Translations under genes and position numbers: made by a program
The notes under the pieces: model-generated
What the model saw: only the letters and a program-made list of their open reading frames with translations
Told to the model about the DNA's origin: nothing
Databases searched by the model: none
NCBI GenBank assembly: GCA_020091685.1
Contig: CM034594.1
Location: 2,952,403 to 3,016,402 of the forward strand
Direction: 5' to 3'
DNA: 64,000 nt
Source: Lutjanus erythropterus
Taxonomy: Eukaryota > Chordata > Actinopteri > Lutjaniformes > Lutjanidae
Shown: one piece after another, positions 1-13,600 of the stretch
Layout: every line of letters begins with the position of its first letter
Numbering within the stretch: position 1 is the first letter of the stretch

Positions 1-1703
1 ACCAGACTTTTAAGGGATATGACAGTAGAAATTTTGCTGTCCCAATTTCTTCCTCCCAGTCCTGCAGCTCTTTCTATTTGAGTTGATTGATCCTCATCAC
101 AGATAACTCCATAAGCAATATATATTTAAATGCACCTCACCATTGATCTAGCTGAGGCTGATAGGAACACTGACACCCGCATCAAGGAGGTCTGCAGGAT
201 TGCTCCACCACCGTCACCAGGTGGTCTGCTGTTTGGTCTCCTGAGCAGGTAGTGAACAATGGCTTTATCAGAGCTTTTCACTGAAAACTGTTGCCTGCTG
301 TGGCTGGAAACAAGATTGATGAGCGATGAGACTGATCCAAAATATTAAAGTTTCAGTCAGTAAAGCCAAAACAGTGAGCTGAGAGACACTAAAACACTCC
401 ACAGAAACCGCAGAGTGGTGCAGGTTGATAACGTCTCTGTTTTCTATAAGCAAGTCCTTTTCTATTACATATTGTCATTTTGTCTGGGATTCACAATGAC
501 TTCATCATATCACACTATATGTTATATTTTATCTCCTTTTGTACTACAATAATCCTTGTATTATATGGACTCACAGTGGGTTTGTTATGACTGTATCTTG
601 CTTTGTAATTTCTATGTATGACTGTTACGGTGCCCCTGGGCAAAAATTTACTATTGAGCCGCTAACCCTATTGACCCCCGACCACCTATTACTCACTGTC
701 TATTGTGTATGTGTCCTGTTTCCACTGAGTAAAGCACTATAAAATTTTCTTTCCTCCATGGTTTTCTGGGCTTTAAGAACAATATACAGGTGCATGTGTA
801 ATGCAGGCTGTTAAAACATGAGAAAGGAGAGAGTGTATGACAAGCAGAAGTCATGCATCCACTCAGTATGCTTCAGTCCCATATTATTCTCCTCAGCTTT
901 TCTCATCATGTGCATATCATGTTGGAAAGGGTCTAAGTGCTCCTTTGTTATCTCAGCCAGGGACCCACTGAAATACACATGAGAGAATCGGCTGTGCGTA
1001 TCACTCCCACCTGATGTGTTAACTGCATGTGAAGTGTGACCCATGCATGACACACACACCCTTATACTGGGAGAGTATGCTACTCGATGAGCAGACAGAC
1101 GGAGAGATATGGGAGTTGACGTATGGAGATGTGAAACATGAGGGGGTGAAAAAGCATGAGTGGGAGTTAGAGGTGTAGAAATGACATGATGTGGGGGTTA
1201 AACACACCGGGTGATGGAGAGATGAGGAGGGAGACGATGAGGAGGGAATATGAATATTTGATCTTGTGGTGGGAAGGGGTGGGCGAGGTGGGGAGGGCCG
1301 TCCCAGAAGTCCTTGTGATGAGTGGTGCTGTAAAAATATTTACCTTACACATGGCACTGTGGGACAGCAGCAGGGAGGGAGGGAGAAAGAAAGAAGAGGA
1401 GGAGGAGGAGGAGGAGGAGGAGAGCTATGATGTCCTTCCTTCCTTCTTTCCTTCTTTCCATCTTTCCTCTTCCCTCAGTTGTCACTTCCTTGTTCCCTGC
1501 CTCCCATCAGATAAAGTGGGTCAGCATTACACATCAGTACAACACGCTGGAGGGGAGGAAGAGGAGGATTTAAGCTGCGAGAGAGATGGATGAGGAAGAC
1601 AGGAAGAGGTAAGACAGAGTGCAGAGAGAAAACAAGGTGCTGCGAAAAGACAGAGGTGAAGACTAATGTTTACACATAGAGAATGAATGACAAGAGGGAC
1701 ACG
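1..1703. other. Gene-free DNA with a GAG-rich tract
   Basis: No gene recognised. Contains a (GAG)n run at 1395-1423 followed by a CTTT/CTTC pyrimidine stretch at 1435-1470, giving a low-complexity Glu-rich frame that is not a gene. Confidence 0.45.
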
Positions 1704-3215
1704 CTTAGAAATAAAGGTACTGACTAGAACCATAAAGGGTTTCTTCGGCTTGTTCCTGAAAGAACCTTCTATAAAGGACTTGGAATCCCTTCAGTGAGTT
1801 CTACCTAGAACCCAGCATAAAGGACCTCGAACCATCTGTGAAAGGTTTCACACAGAACCCCCTATGAGATGTTTAACAGAGAACTCTTATATAGTGTAAT
1901 TGTTCCACACAGAACCCTCTCCGGAGGTTCAATCCAGAACCATTCCACCTTCTAAGGGTGCTAAAAAAAAACCTGCAGGAGGGTCTAGGGAGAATATTAT
2001 TTTAATTCAATCAGGAGAGACTAAGAGTAAAAGAGAAATGGTTTATTGGCATGTGCATGATATATGAAACATGAACAGTCTTTGGCGGTTAGACCCCATT
2101 GAGGTGAAACAATATGTATATATAATATATATATATAAATGGGGGTGATGAAGCTGTAGTGAAGAGAACCCCCCGGGGTCTAGACACTGGTGGTGGTGAA
2201 GAGGTGCAAAGCAGAGACTGGTGAGGTGAAGTGGCTCTGGACTCCTGCTGCCTGGACCTGAAGATTGGAGGAGAGGGCGTCAGGGAGGATCGAGGTGAAC
2301 ATCTTGTGGCTACCTGGGTCCAATGACTGGAGGAGAGAGGGGTGGAGGAGGGTCGCGCGACTGACTGACTGATAACTGATGGAGCAAAGACAGAGGCGAT
2401 TTAAAGTTTTGGCAGCAGCAAATTGACTGGCTATCGCGACCATGGCAAAATCTGATTGGATAGTAAAGACGAAGGTGAACGCCCACAAACAGCTGATTAG
2501 AGGGAATAGGAGGAGAGAGCTGGAGTAAAGGAAAGTTATGAATGAAGGCAGTGTAATAGAAGGTCTTCCTGATTGAACTTACGCTGAGCTTCATATGTTT
2601 TATCTAAAACCCACCAAAGAGGTTCTACTGAGAACCTTTTTATATTACAAGGTATTTATCTAGAACCCACCCAGGAAGTTGTAACAAGAACCCTTTTATA
2701 TGCCAAGATTCTTTTCTTTTTTCTTTTATTGAGAGTCATCTATGAAAGATTTCACCCAGAACCTGCTACAACAAGGTCTATAGTTCCACCTAGAACCCTC
2801 TCTGGGCATTCAATCCAGAACCTTTTTATCTTCTAAGGGTGCTAAAAGGAACCCACCCAGGAGATTTACCGAGAACCTTTATATATTGAAAAAGTTTTAT
2901 CAGAAACCCACCCAGAACATTCTTCTTAGAACCCCCTTATATTCCAAGGGTTTTCTATAGAGCCCAGCAAGGGGGTTCTACAGAGAACCCTTTTATATTT
3001 CAAGGGTTTTACCTAGAACCCACCCAGGCAGTTCTACCGAGAACCCATCCCATTAGGTCCAAAAGCAGATCCATATATAATGGTAAAAAGAACATATCCA
3101 AAGAACCTTTGATGAAGCCTTATTTCAAAAAAGGGTTCTGCGGAAGCAATTGGTTCTGGGTAGAACCTCAGCCCTTCATGAAGAACCTTTTTGGAACTCG
3201 TTTTTCTGAGAGTGT
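1704..3215. mobile_element. GGTTCT-rich palindromic MITE, copy 1 (with nested insertion)
   Basis: The left end CTTAGAAATAAAGGTACTGAC and the right end TTTGGAACTCGTTTTTCTGA with GAGTG correspond to the termini of the 51613-52408 copy. The body is an array of degenerate units with AGAACC and GGTTCT, such as GGTTCTACTGAGAACC. The unit starting CTTCTAAGGGTGCTAAAA is broken at about 1970 by the insertion described separately. After that the GGTTCT array resumes at about 2600. Confidence 0.7.
2003..2581. mobile_element. Nested element with TTCAATCAGGA inverted ends
   Basis: TAATTCAATCAGGAGAGAC at the left and, as reverse complement of the right, TAAGTTCAATCAGGAAGAC form inverted repeats about 580 bp apart. 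Composition (GAGG-rich, GC-richer) differs from the host element. Frames on the minus strand across 2180-2594 have no recognised domain. Likely a non-autonomous DNA transposon of unknown family. Confidence 0.5.
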
Positions 3216-3907
3216 AGCAGCGGGTATTTGCAGGAGTTTGAGAAAGAGCAGGGATGGAGGACGTGGGAGAGGAGCACAGAGTGAAGAGGAGCGTGAGAGA
3301 AAAGGCAATGATTAATTCATCTTTATGTTTTTAGGTGGGCTGGTAGCAGCACAGGTCTGGTGGCTGCAGGCCCTGAGAGGCTCCACATGATGGAGAGCCG
3401 GCCATTACCATGTTTAAAGAGTGGCCTCCCAACACTCCTCTCATCGTCCTCCCATCCTTTCACACTTGTTCCTCGTTTAGATCCCCTGGTTTATACAGTT
3501 TTGTTTTCAAAGAGTGTGGGAGAGGAAGAGAGAGAGAGGTAGATGGAGAGATTGAGAGCAGGATTAGCTCGGCCATGTGTCAGCCTGCGCCTGTGGGTGT
3601 ATTTACCCGTATCCAGTATCTCTGAACACATGTTTACCCACCTCGCAGACATCCGGAGGCAACCTCGTCGTATTTCCCTGAGACGGCTCAGCATGCCCCA
3701 CAGGCCAGCGTGACAGCAGAGCGGGCCAAAGTAGTCAACGACTGTTTCTTATTCTGGGCAGAGCAGTTGCTGATACAAACACAGGTGATAAAAAAAACAT
3801 GGTTGTTATCTTGCAAGCATGGATTTAGTGATGCTAAATCCAATATAACTTACTTTACTCACCTTTTTATTAGAGGGGGAGTGGTTACCATGGGAATAAG
3901 ATGAATA
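3216..3907. other. Gene-free DNA
   Basis: No gene or repeat recognised. Short reading frames here have no domain or splice support. Confidence 0.4.
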
Positions 3908-4320
3908 GTAAAGGGTCAGTTCACCCACAAATGGGGGCTATTCTAAATAATCCATACACTACACTCTGAGCAGTTTTCATTGGAACTATTTTCTACTAAA
4001 GAAATCAGTGTGTCCGGTCTGTGTTCTGTGGATTATCGAGAGTAACACGGGCGCTTTTCCTTTATGTCGCTGCTGCATTTTTCAAATATAATTTTTCACC
4101 AGGCTGAGCTCCGCAAACAGAATTCCTCTCCCTTCCATTATACTTAGGTAGGGGCAGAGATGTCCAGGATTTTAGAAATACTGAGCCCAATTCTTCCTCC
4201 CTCTACCTCACACCTTTCAATGACTTTTCAGTTTGTATGTATTCAATTAGATTTTCTGTTACTCTTATTTCTCAACACAAAGGGCCTTTGGGTATAGAAA
4301 CTCAATACATTCTGAGTAAA
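3908..4320. mobile_element. Degenerate repeat starting AAAGGGTCAGTTCACCCACA
   Basis: The AAAGGGTCAGTTCACCC start and internal TCTGTGGATTATCGAGAGTA are shared in order with the palindromic family at 14065 and 36735. The 3' half diverges. Confidence 0.45.
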
Positions 4321-4512
4321 TATATCCAAAGCATTGAGTATTCCTTCATTCATTCACTCAATCTTTATTTATTACACTGAGGGGTGGCCCTCATTTTCAG
4401 TGATGCCGAGATTACATTAGGCAGCAAAGCAGAAATACGATATACAGAAATAATAATAATAAATAATAAAATAAATAGCCAATAAGACATCTACAAATGC
4501 TTAATACAATTC

Positions 4513-4860
4513 CTAGTTAAAACATGTACATGTAAGAACATTAAGACTTCTAAGCGTGTTTTTAAAATCTCCCAAAGTTATCAGGGACTCTAAATTTAAA
4601 GTGCATTGCAAGTTATTCTTTGAGTCAGGAGCACAGAACCTAAAAGCAGTCTTTCCTAGTTTAGAATTGACATGAGGAACATGAAGTGATGTCCAGTCCT
4701 GATAGCAGGTCTGATCTGCTCCTGTCCTTAAGCGTAATAGTGATGTAAGTTAAGTTGGTAATTTGTTAAGTAGCACTCTGTAGATAAATATATCTGTTTG
4801 AGTATGTCTGTCAAATGTGAAGAGTTAAGACAGTTTGAAACCAATGGCAAATAAGAATGG
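4513..4860 (-). pseudogene. Non-LTR retrotransposon reverse-transcriptase C-terminus, decayed
   Basis: The minus-strand translation contains VPHVNSKLGKTAFRFCAP, then DSKNNLQCTLNLESLITLGD, then FKNTLRSLNVLTCTCFN and a stop at 4515-4513. The LGKxAFxFxAP...NNLQxxLxLxSLxxLxxFK pattern is the conserved tail of CR1/L2/Rex1-type LINE ORF2 proteins in fish. In-frame stops occur further upstream (about 4750 and 4827), so it is dead and 5'-truncated, as is usual for LINEs. A likely 3' UTR runs to about 4340, through an AATAATAAT-rich stretch at 4448-4470. Confidence 0.7.
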
Positions 4861-7800
4861 CGGACTCACTAACACTGAAATCTACTGAATGTAAATATGT
4901 TAAAATTAGTTAAGTTAATTAATTTATATTCCAGGAAATGAAGTGATAGGCAAAACAAGACAGCACATACTGGAGTTAGTCTGTAATTTTTTAATTGACC
5001 AACACAAACTTCAACTAGATTTCTTAAACCCTCAAATTATGGCCAACTGAGCTATAGGGGCGCCCCAAAAACTCAGACATTTTACAGTATTTTACAGATG
5101 TTTCTTGGGACATGCTTGAAACAATCCTGGACAAACTGGGGCAATCTGGTCACCATACAGAAGTGATGTTACTCATGTGACAGCAATGGAAATCAAGTAC
5201 ATAACAAAATTTAAGTCAAAAACTTTTAACTTCATGTTGACTTTTCATTTCACAAAGGACTCACTCACCTCCTCCATATCCAGACTTTCTCACTCTTTAT
5301 ACTAATCCTGTCATACCTACTACACCCACCAGACGTTACCGCCAAGCAATAAAAGGAAGTATGAGTCAAAATAAGCCACACTTGCAACCTAGATGCTAGG
5401 TTTTTCTGGTGAGGACAAGCTGCTGAAAACAGAGCCAAGCGGAGAAGCAGAAGTCTAGCTTTCTCTCAGACCACTTGAGTTATATTATGCTTATAGGTTA
5501 TTAAGAAACTTTTGCCCTGTGATGCCAAAACTGAACTGCCTACTCCAGCTTTAATGTTGCTGACAAATGTGCAAAATCATAAATACCTACGTATTAAATG
5601 TGCTGAGAGACTTCCAGGTTAATTTAATTATTGATTTTCCTTAAACCTCTATGGGAGATGTCGACAAGTTATGGAAAGATTTTGAGATGTTGATTTTGCA
5701 GAAAAGGCTGCAAACCAGTGACAAGAAGATATTTTGTACATTCAGTCTAGTTTCCCCTCCTCTCTGTTTACCACTACATCACCTCTTCCACTTTCTGTTT
5801 AAGCATCTGCCAAGACAAATCCAGTACATCTAAGGCTGCTGAAACTCTGCAAACACTTGGTGAAGTACCTTTGCCTGATGCCATCCAACCCCACCTAGGT
5901 CTCCTATAAACCTGCCAGCCTAGATGAAAACATCAGGACTTTTCTCTGGCTTTTCCAAAAAAAAGAGAGAGAAAACAAAACTACAAAGCAAAAAGGTCTT
6001 TTTAAGTTTGATGCTGGTACACCGTCGTGAGCGAGTTGCTGAGCTCCTCGTCGACATCAAACGGTTGGCAGAGGGTTTGCCAACCAGCTGGTGCAGATGG
6101 CCGGACTCAAACGGGACATTCTAATGAGAGGCAGGTAGGGCATTAGTAGTCTGGGCAGGGTGGCAGCGCCCAGGAGACCGCAGCAATGCACACATACATG
6201 CAGCAGCACCAGAAGTATGCAAAGAGGAGTGTATGCATGTTTTAAGGGGTGAGGAGGGGGAAAGGAAACCAATGTGGATTCATGACAACTTAATCCTACA
6301 GACATATTCACATATCCATGCACATATACATACATAATCATTCCATAACCCAGTCAGGCAACATACCATGTCAGAGTTAAAACAGCATAAGACAGGCTCA
6401 TATCTGTGTTACAGTGCTGGGAGGTTGAGGATTTTCTCACTCTGGGGTGGAAAGTGGGGGTTAATCGGTTCATCAGCTCCAGTTAACAGCAGGCTGTCAC
6501 TGCCACCTGCTGGGCTTATTGTGTAAGACCTTAACCTGCTGCAAAATGACCTGGAAACAGAAGCAGGAGGAACATGCATGCTATCTGGTGGATACTGTGT
6601 GATGGTGTAACTGTAATGTGAGTAATATTTAAACTAAGAAATTAGGATTGCATTTTGTGTAAAAATGATGTGAATCATATAATATGCTTTGTTACAGTCA
6701 CATCTAAACAAACCTATGACATGGGGCGTGCGCCCCCTGTACTAAAATTCACACCAGATGTCAGACAGCCATGAAAGTTTAATAACAATCAATTACCCAC
6801 CACAATATCAAAGACATATAGTGACATTCAAATGGGTACAACTTTCAAAAAGAGAAATGTGTATGCATCTCCCAGAGACATACACATTGGCTTGGTTTGG
6901 CAAGCATCAAAAACATTGATTTTCCAGCAGTAGATGCTGTAAAAATAGTAAATAAAAGTAAATGAAGTAAAGTTAAAGTAAATAAAAGTGTCTCAGCTGT
7001 ATTTTAAAAGAGCTACGTGTGAGAATTGACCACCTGTCAAATTCACACTCCAAACAATTAAGGGGCAGCAGAAAGTTAAGGTGTCAACCCTTTCATAAGA
7101 AACAGCTAATTTAGCAAACATATTCGCTAACAAAGACAACATGTTCAGTATAAAAGGTAGTTTATACAGATTGGCCACAGGACCTTGGAAGGATGGAATG
7201 AAGGATGAGGGCTCTGAACAGAGGTGATGGGAGTCAAGGGGGCTGATGAAGGGGGTCGATTCCATGGGGATGAATGGGCATCGGTAAGGTTCCGCGAGCA
7301 GCTAGGAACCTAGAGGTCGAGACTCAGAGCAGGTCCTTTCGGAGGGAACCTGGGACAGTTGAGGTTGTACCGGAGACCTTCTTGGTGCGGGACTACTGTG
7401 CTGACAAACGAGCTGCAGTCCCACCAACTGAGCAGGGAGAGAGAAGAAGAACAGGGGTTTTGACAGGGACAGATGTGAGAACTGAGACAAACCGAACAGG
7501 GTTAGACATGCTTATATAGATAGGTGATTCTATTAGGGAGGCACAGGTGATTTGCATTTGTGAGAGAGTGGTGTAAGTCTTGTTTCAGAACCTTAAATAT
7601 AAAACATTTAATACTTTAATAAGTCTTAATAAGTAAGTAATGTAATACTTGTGTAGTCTACTCCATTTTACACATAAACATCAGTTTAGTTGTCATCAAT
7701 ACTAAGTCTGTGAAAACACTTAAGTATAAAATCTTTTGAAGAAGCTTTGTCAAGTCTGAGAAGGCAATACTGATCGTGTGATCAGGGTGATCTGAGTTTG

Positions 7801-10800
7801 GCTTGAGATGTAGAATTCAACAGAAACAGAAAGTCTGCTGGACTGGAAGCATGTCGTTTGAAAGATGCCGCTCATTAGGCAGGGCCGAATGAAAGACACT
7901 GAATTGCATCATGGGAATTGTAGGATCCAGTGTTTTTGGAGCATCACCCATACCTAGTCTAAATTTTATATCTTGGCCTCTGCTGTCTCAGTTTTGATCA
8001 TTCTCTTTAACTGATCTCTTATGAGTCCTGTAACTTTAGTACCCCTTTAACACCAGTGCAGATGATATCATATCAATCTGTAATGGATGAGAAGCCCTGC
8101 AACTAACTTAATTTCAGTGCCACAACTGGAGCCACATAAACAAAATTACATTTCAGCACAATAACACAATAATACAGTAACCACCGAATTTGCAGTATAT
8201 TGGACGATGTAACTGAGGTTGATTCAGGTCTATAGTAATTTGTGTCCATATATATACAATTTAAACACTCCAATTTATGAGTTGGGCGTGCACTAGAATG
8301 TTGTTTACAACAAGTAACCAGCAGAGGTCTGTGTTCAGCAATATATCGAGCAGAAAAGCCACTGCAGTGAGAAACAGGCTTCTGAGGATAATGCTGCCTT
8401 CAAGGTCTCAATGTACTTTTCTATTCCCAGGTTTGAAAGGGAATAGAATATCTTGAACATTTTGAGAAAATCTTTTGACACTGTGTTATTTTACATTTCA
8501 ACAGGCAAAAAGTAACATCAGAATTTTCAGGTTTTTTACCAGCTAAAAACTGATGAACGGAAACATTTATTCCTCCTCAGCAAATATGTCCTGCATGATG
8601 CCCATGAAAAGAAAAGAAATTTGAAACTATTTTTAAAAAGTTAAAACCCTTCTCATTGTTGTGGTTAATTTCACAGTGGAAAAATTTAAGCTGCTAAATA
8701 ATTTCAAACAACATATTAAAATAATTGACTATCATGAAAAAACATCTACTATGCTGACATAAAAAATATATTTTGTCTTTACATGGTTTCTGGACATCAC
8801 TTGTCAAACCACATTCATCCCACTTCATCCTACTGGTTGGATTGACGTTTCTAGGTTGTGTGCGCTTAACTCTGAGTTATAATGTTTCCAACTGCACTTG
8901 AAGGCAGCACAATATGGAAATTCCTTTGGAAACTAGAGAAAAGACAGGCTGAAGGAAACCGTTACACTCGGATGTAAACTGCATAAACTTCGACAAGGAA
9001 ATATTTTGAATAATTTTGTTTGTGTATTTAATTGAATGAAGCCAGTTTTTCCATTAAACTGGAGAGAAATCATGACTGATCACAATTTACATAACACATC
9101 TTTGTTTGGTGTGTCTGAGCTGAACTTGGAATAACTTGTATATTTTAATTGTAATATTATTGCTAATAATAAATCTCCCACTCATAGTTGATGGAGTAGT
9201 GGGATGTAAATTTGTTGGCAGACTTTCTTGATGCTTTGGAGGCTTGGTCTCTGTTCAGTATGACTGAGCCTCTTCCATCTGAAAGGTTTCATTTTCTATC
9301 TGGTCATAATTATCGCCCTTTGTTCTGCCTTCACAAGGATTGGATTTATTGCATGTATGACACCACAAAAACCAAATCCTGCCACAGAAATTTGATCGAT
9401 GTCAATACGGCTGTATTTCAAAGCACTATAGATCATCTTCTGGGAGGCTATAATTAGCAGTCAGTCACAGCGTATGAAGCTGTGGCACACTGCTCTGGAC
9501 AGGCCCAGCGAGGCCCGGTCAGTGGATAAAATCATGGAAATGTTTATGAACATGATCACGAGCAGCCACAGATGTTTATGGAGAGATTATTTCTTACATA
9601 CAAACTGTGGTCGGTGCAGTTTGTGTGCTTATTTTCAGGAAAATGAAAAATATGTGGGATCCGAAAGACCTCCCAGAAAACAGCTTTTACTAACACCTTC
9701 CAAATAATAACAAAAAATACATACAGTAATTTAAAAATAGATATACGATATACATTCTTGTCAGTGTATGTTTGTTTGAGCTGACTTGGAAAATAGGTTG
9801 ATTGTATTATAATCGCCATTCAACAAATTAATTTCTTATTCAAGCTATACAAGCTTGAACTTTTTCAACTTTTGAAAGTTTTATTATATTGGTTAATGAT
9901 TAGTCCATAAAATCTGCATCTAAACAACCATTACAATGTGTAGATTTTCCAGAAATATCTCAGCAAAACCATCACATAGACCCTGATAATTATCTGAGTC
10001 CATAAAATGTGGCTCTTTCTCCTCGGCCCATCTCCTTTGCAGCCTGTAAACTCAGATCATATGGGTTCACTATGGGTTGAAATCAGTCACAGTCTGTCTA
10101 ACTTAAGTCAAGCAGACAGGGATGATGGGCTTTAGGAAACCATTCATTGCAGCAAACATACACTTTTCAAGCCCCATTGAAACACTGACCTGCTCAGATG
10201 ATCTGAGGGCAGAGTATCTGTTGCACTTACCTCACTGCTGCCTCCTCGATTTGTCTTTGCGCTTTCCCCCCTCTTTTTAAAGTTTTTCTTGCATGTGAAC
10301 CAACTTATCACTGCTTGGAAAAAAATATTATTTTTTATTTTAGTTCATTGTGTTTATATTTTCAAAAACATCAAAACTGTCACTTTTGAAGTTTGAGATT
10401 AATACAAAGTGAATAGATAGAAGCTGAATGAAACCTAGAAGTTTAAAGTTGCTTCTGTCTTTATTCATATTATTTTCATCTTCAAGCGCTTGTCTCAGTG
10501 GAAAGAATACTGTACACTGGAAATAAGTCTTGAAAATTACTGTTTTCTATTGTTTTCTTGTTCTAGATATATCAATATTTTGATAACACTTAGCTTAAGG
10601 TTCAATATTGTTCCTCAAGTCACTGCTGACTTTTGAATAATCCCATAGTCACTATGATAGTGTATTGCAAGATTGCCTAGCATTTCTTAATTATTTGTAA
10701 TAGAAAACGTAATTTGGTCAGCATCAAGTTTCCCACAAAACACATTTGCTGTCGCAAATTAGTTATATATATTGTAATTTCTAGGGTCCATGGCTGGTCT

Positions 10801-10845
10801 TCCTCATAACATCAAATAAATTTAACTAAAAAATGCTAAGGCGTT

Positions 10846-10852
<7 letters not shown>
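4861..10852. other. Gene-free AT-rich DNA
   Basis: No gene recognised. 6720-7560 contains a GGGGCGTGCGCCCC hairpin (6723-6736) and a purine-rich, GC-richer stretch (7180-7500) unlike its surroundings. That stretch could be an unclassified insertion, but I found no termini. The rest shows nothing. Confidence 0.4.

Positions 10853-10886
<34 letters not shown>
10853..10886. repeat. (AC)n microsatellite
   Basis: 34 bp of AC. Confidence 0.93.
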
Positions 10887-10889
<3 letters not shown>

Positions 10890-11337
10890 ACCTTGATGTA
10901 TGGGGTCACACATATTTCATAAAAATCTTCAAAAATTAAAATGGAACCAGTCAGTGAAAAACAAATTAAAGGTAAAATAAACATTTTATTAAAGCAAAAG
11001 ATTATTATTATTATTGAATTAACTACGTTTCCATTTTACCAACTGACTGGAGTTTAATAAAAACTTTGATAACAGACTACACTCCATTTTAATTATTTAA
11101 CTAATTATATTTTAGACTTTTCTGATGATTGATGACTTTTGGTTTTGGACCTTCATTATGTGCCTTCTTTACCATAACAACAATTAATTAATATTAAAGT
11201 CAGTGTGACTGTGTGCACTTCATGGATATAAATCTAATTTTGTTATATGAAAAGTTGTATACATGCGTATTTGCATTCATCTGCATTTCCAGATTTATAT
11301 CTGCAGTGCACATAAGAGCCTGTTTGTTCCCATCCTG

Positions 11338-11339
<2 letters not shown>
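10887..11339. other. AT-rich spacer between CA tracts
   Basis: Nothing recognised other than a TTATTATTATTG patch near 11005. Confidence 0.4.
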
Positions 11340-11389
<50 letters not shown>

Positions 11390-11402
11390 TGTGTGTGTGT
11401 GT
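11340..11402. repeat. (TG)n microsatellite
   Basis: About 62 bp of TG with a single TACG interruption. Confidence 0.94.
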
Positions 11403-12379
11403 TCCTTCATCCCTGCCAGTGTCGAGCCAAGGGCCCATCTGGCTCCTATGAGGGCCGCTGCTTCACGGTGCCTCAGCCTGATTCATGGGCGCTAGACAGC
11501 CTCAGCTGCTATCCCACTTCCACCGTTTTACATCACATACCTCTCCAAAACACACTCTGCATACCTCCCAGCTCCCACCGCTCTCCCACCAACAGTCACG
11601 CTCTGCAGAGACACTGTATTTCTCTGAGTAGGTAAAATCCTTCAAAAACTTTTCTGTGGCCATCATTTACATCTGCCTCTGTCCATCTGCATTACAAAAT
11701 CCCTGCTTGTTCTTGATCTGGGAGTTACTCTGCAAAGCCATCTTTGTCTTTTCCTCTCCCTTTGCTTTCTCTCAGGGATTACCAATTTTACCTCAAATGC
11801 CACAAACCCTGTGTGCTGCCACGCCCTTATGGAAGGATGTGTGTGCAAATTACAACCAAACTTTCCTCCATGTGTTGTTTTTCCTTTCTCTTCCCCTTAA
11901 TTCACTCTGCATCTTAATCACTCACTTTCTTTCCCTTGTCTTTTCAGCTTTCACACTCGCCAACATGACGTAACCACAAATACAAGGCTGCCAGTTTGTC
12001 CCCCGACTGCCGGCCAAACCTCACTGCATTGGCTGTGTAACTCGTACGCGATTCTGTTGCACAATCTGCAGCCATGAGGCAGTCATAAAGTCTCAGATAT
12101 GCACTCACGGGCTCTCTCCTGTCAGTCGTACATGAACATTACAGAGCCCATGAAAAGACAAAGGCATGAAATATGAATGGATATTGATATTGACTTGTGT
12201 TGTCTGCTGATGTGACAGTATGGCAGCCTGTTGACTGCAACACACAGAGACAGAGAAATACTGTGTTTCTGTGAGTACTGCCCACTTAAAGTTATACTCA
12301 GAAACACCTGACAGACAATACGAACTGGAAATCATAGTACTACTTGCTTCTAAGTAGCTGGTTGTTCTTGGACTGGGAG

Positions 12380-13600
12380 ACTGTGACCTAATAGCCTCTG
12401 AGAGTGACGGAGGTTTGGCGACAGGAAATAAAGTACAAAGGTTTGCTTATCAGGTTTGGCTCCTGGCAAGCTGGGGCTGAGTAAGCTAACTCAGCTGCAC
12501 TGTTGACCGAGCTAACGTCAGTTTGCAGCCAGCTACTTTAGCAACAAGTAAAGCTATCAGGATGATCAGGAAAGCATCAGGAAACTTGGTAATTGACTTT
12601 AATACTGTATTCTCTGTCGGTCTCTGAGGCTGTTTTCTGTCCCAGCGCAGCTGTGTTCACTGGGAGTCTCTGATGCATGATTGTGCTGGCTGCTAATGGC
12701 AGCTAAGTTAGCAGAAGCTCTGACCCAAAGTTGAAGGTAAGGAGTCAGTGCACATCAGAGGTGAAATCACCAAGCCTTTTCTCCATAAGACATGATCCAA
12801 TTTCCCTCAAATCGAATAACATCATTAAGTTGTAGTTTTGAACAAGTTATAAGGTTGTGCCTTTGTACAATGCACGTTAATCTGTGAGGCCTAGCCCATC
12901 ATAGGCTCCATGTAGCTAATGTTGTTGTAGCCACTCTAGCAGTCCACTGTAAACACCCTCCTACATAAACTGCTGTCACAGATACCATTTTCCTCAAAGT
13001 GAGTAAATTATAGTCAGTGAGCCCATAACAAAACTCTTTTGGGGAAATGTAAGAACAGCTGAAGCAACAATCACACCAACAGGCCGTACTGTTGCTAACA
13101 AGCTAACCTATGAATATTAATCTGAGCTCAGCACTGGTAAAAGTTGATGACTGATTGATAGGTGAATGTTATGACATTATTTGTTGGTTAGTTCTAGATT
13201 ATGTAAGCACCAGTCATATTTTGTTTTACAGGAATGAACAATGAACAGATTTTCAATGATTTTGGTAGGAAAATACAAGGCAATAGATTTTGCACAGTAT
13301 GACTGTGGATGTCACGTAAAAGGGTTAAAATGGCATTTTGCATTTCATCTTGACTTTTCTTACTAATTCATTGTTTATTTCTGTGCTAACGTGTATTATC
13401 CTGTTTTTCATCCTCATGGCAAACAGCAGCTAATAGGAAACCTGCTGTTACCTTGAATAATTTGTGGATTACTCTGGGTTTGACCATTGTTTGAAACAAT
13501 GGGATGATGCAAGTACACAACTTGACAAAAAATATGTTACATATCTGGTGTTTTCAGACATTTTAATGCAGAGGTGTTGCATATTGTAGCTTTAAATTAG
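12380..13600. repeat. Old interspersed repeat, about 1.2 kb
   Basis: The distal part (13380-13600) is shared with 20870-21070. The proximal part has recurrent GCTAACGTCAGTTTGCAGCC, AAGCTAACC and GCTAAGTTAGCAG motifs. No reading frame longer than chance. Class unknown. Confidence 0.4.

Noticed and set aside
239-268. Minus-strand VHYLL resembling the HYL core of the known Pax3 last exon
   Set aside because: Only three residues agree, the following residues do not match, and it lies more than 30 kb from exon 8. Probably chance.
1186-1593. 135-codon frame with a Glu run
   Set aside because: The Glu run is a GAG microsatellite, and the flanks show no recognisable protein.
5040-5070. GAGCTATAGGGGCGCCCC as a tRNA-derived SINE head
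   Set aside because: Only a short GC hairpin. No A/B box pair or tail was found.
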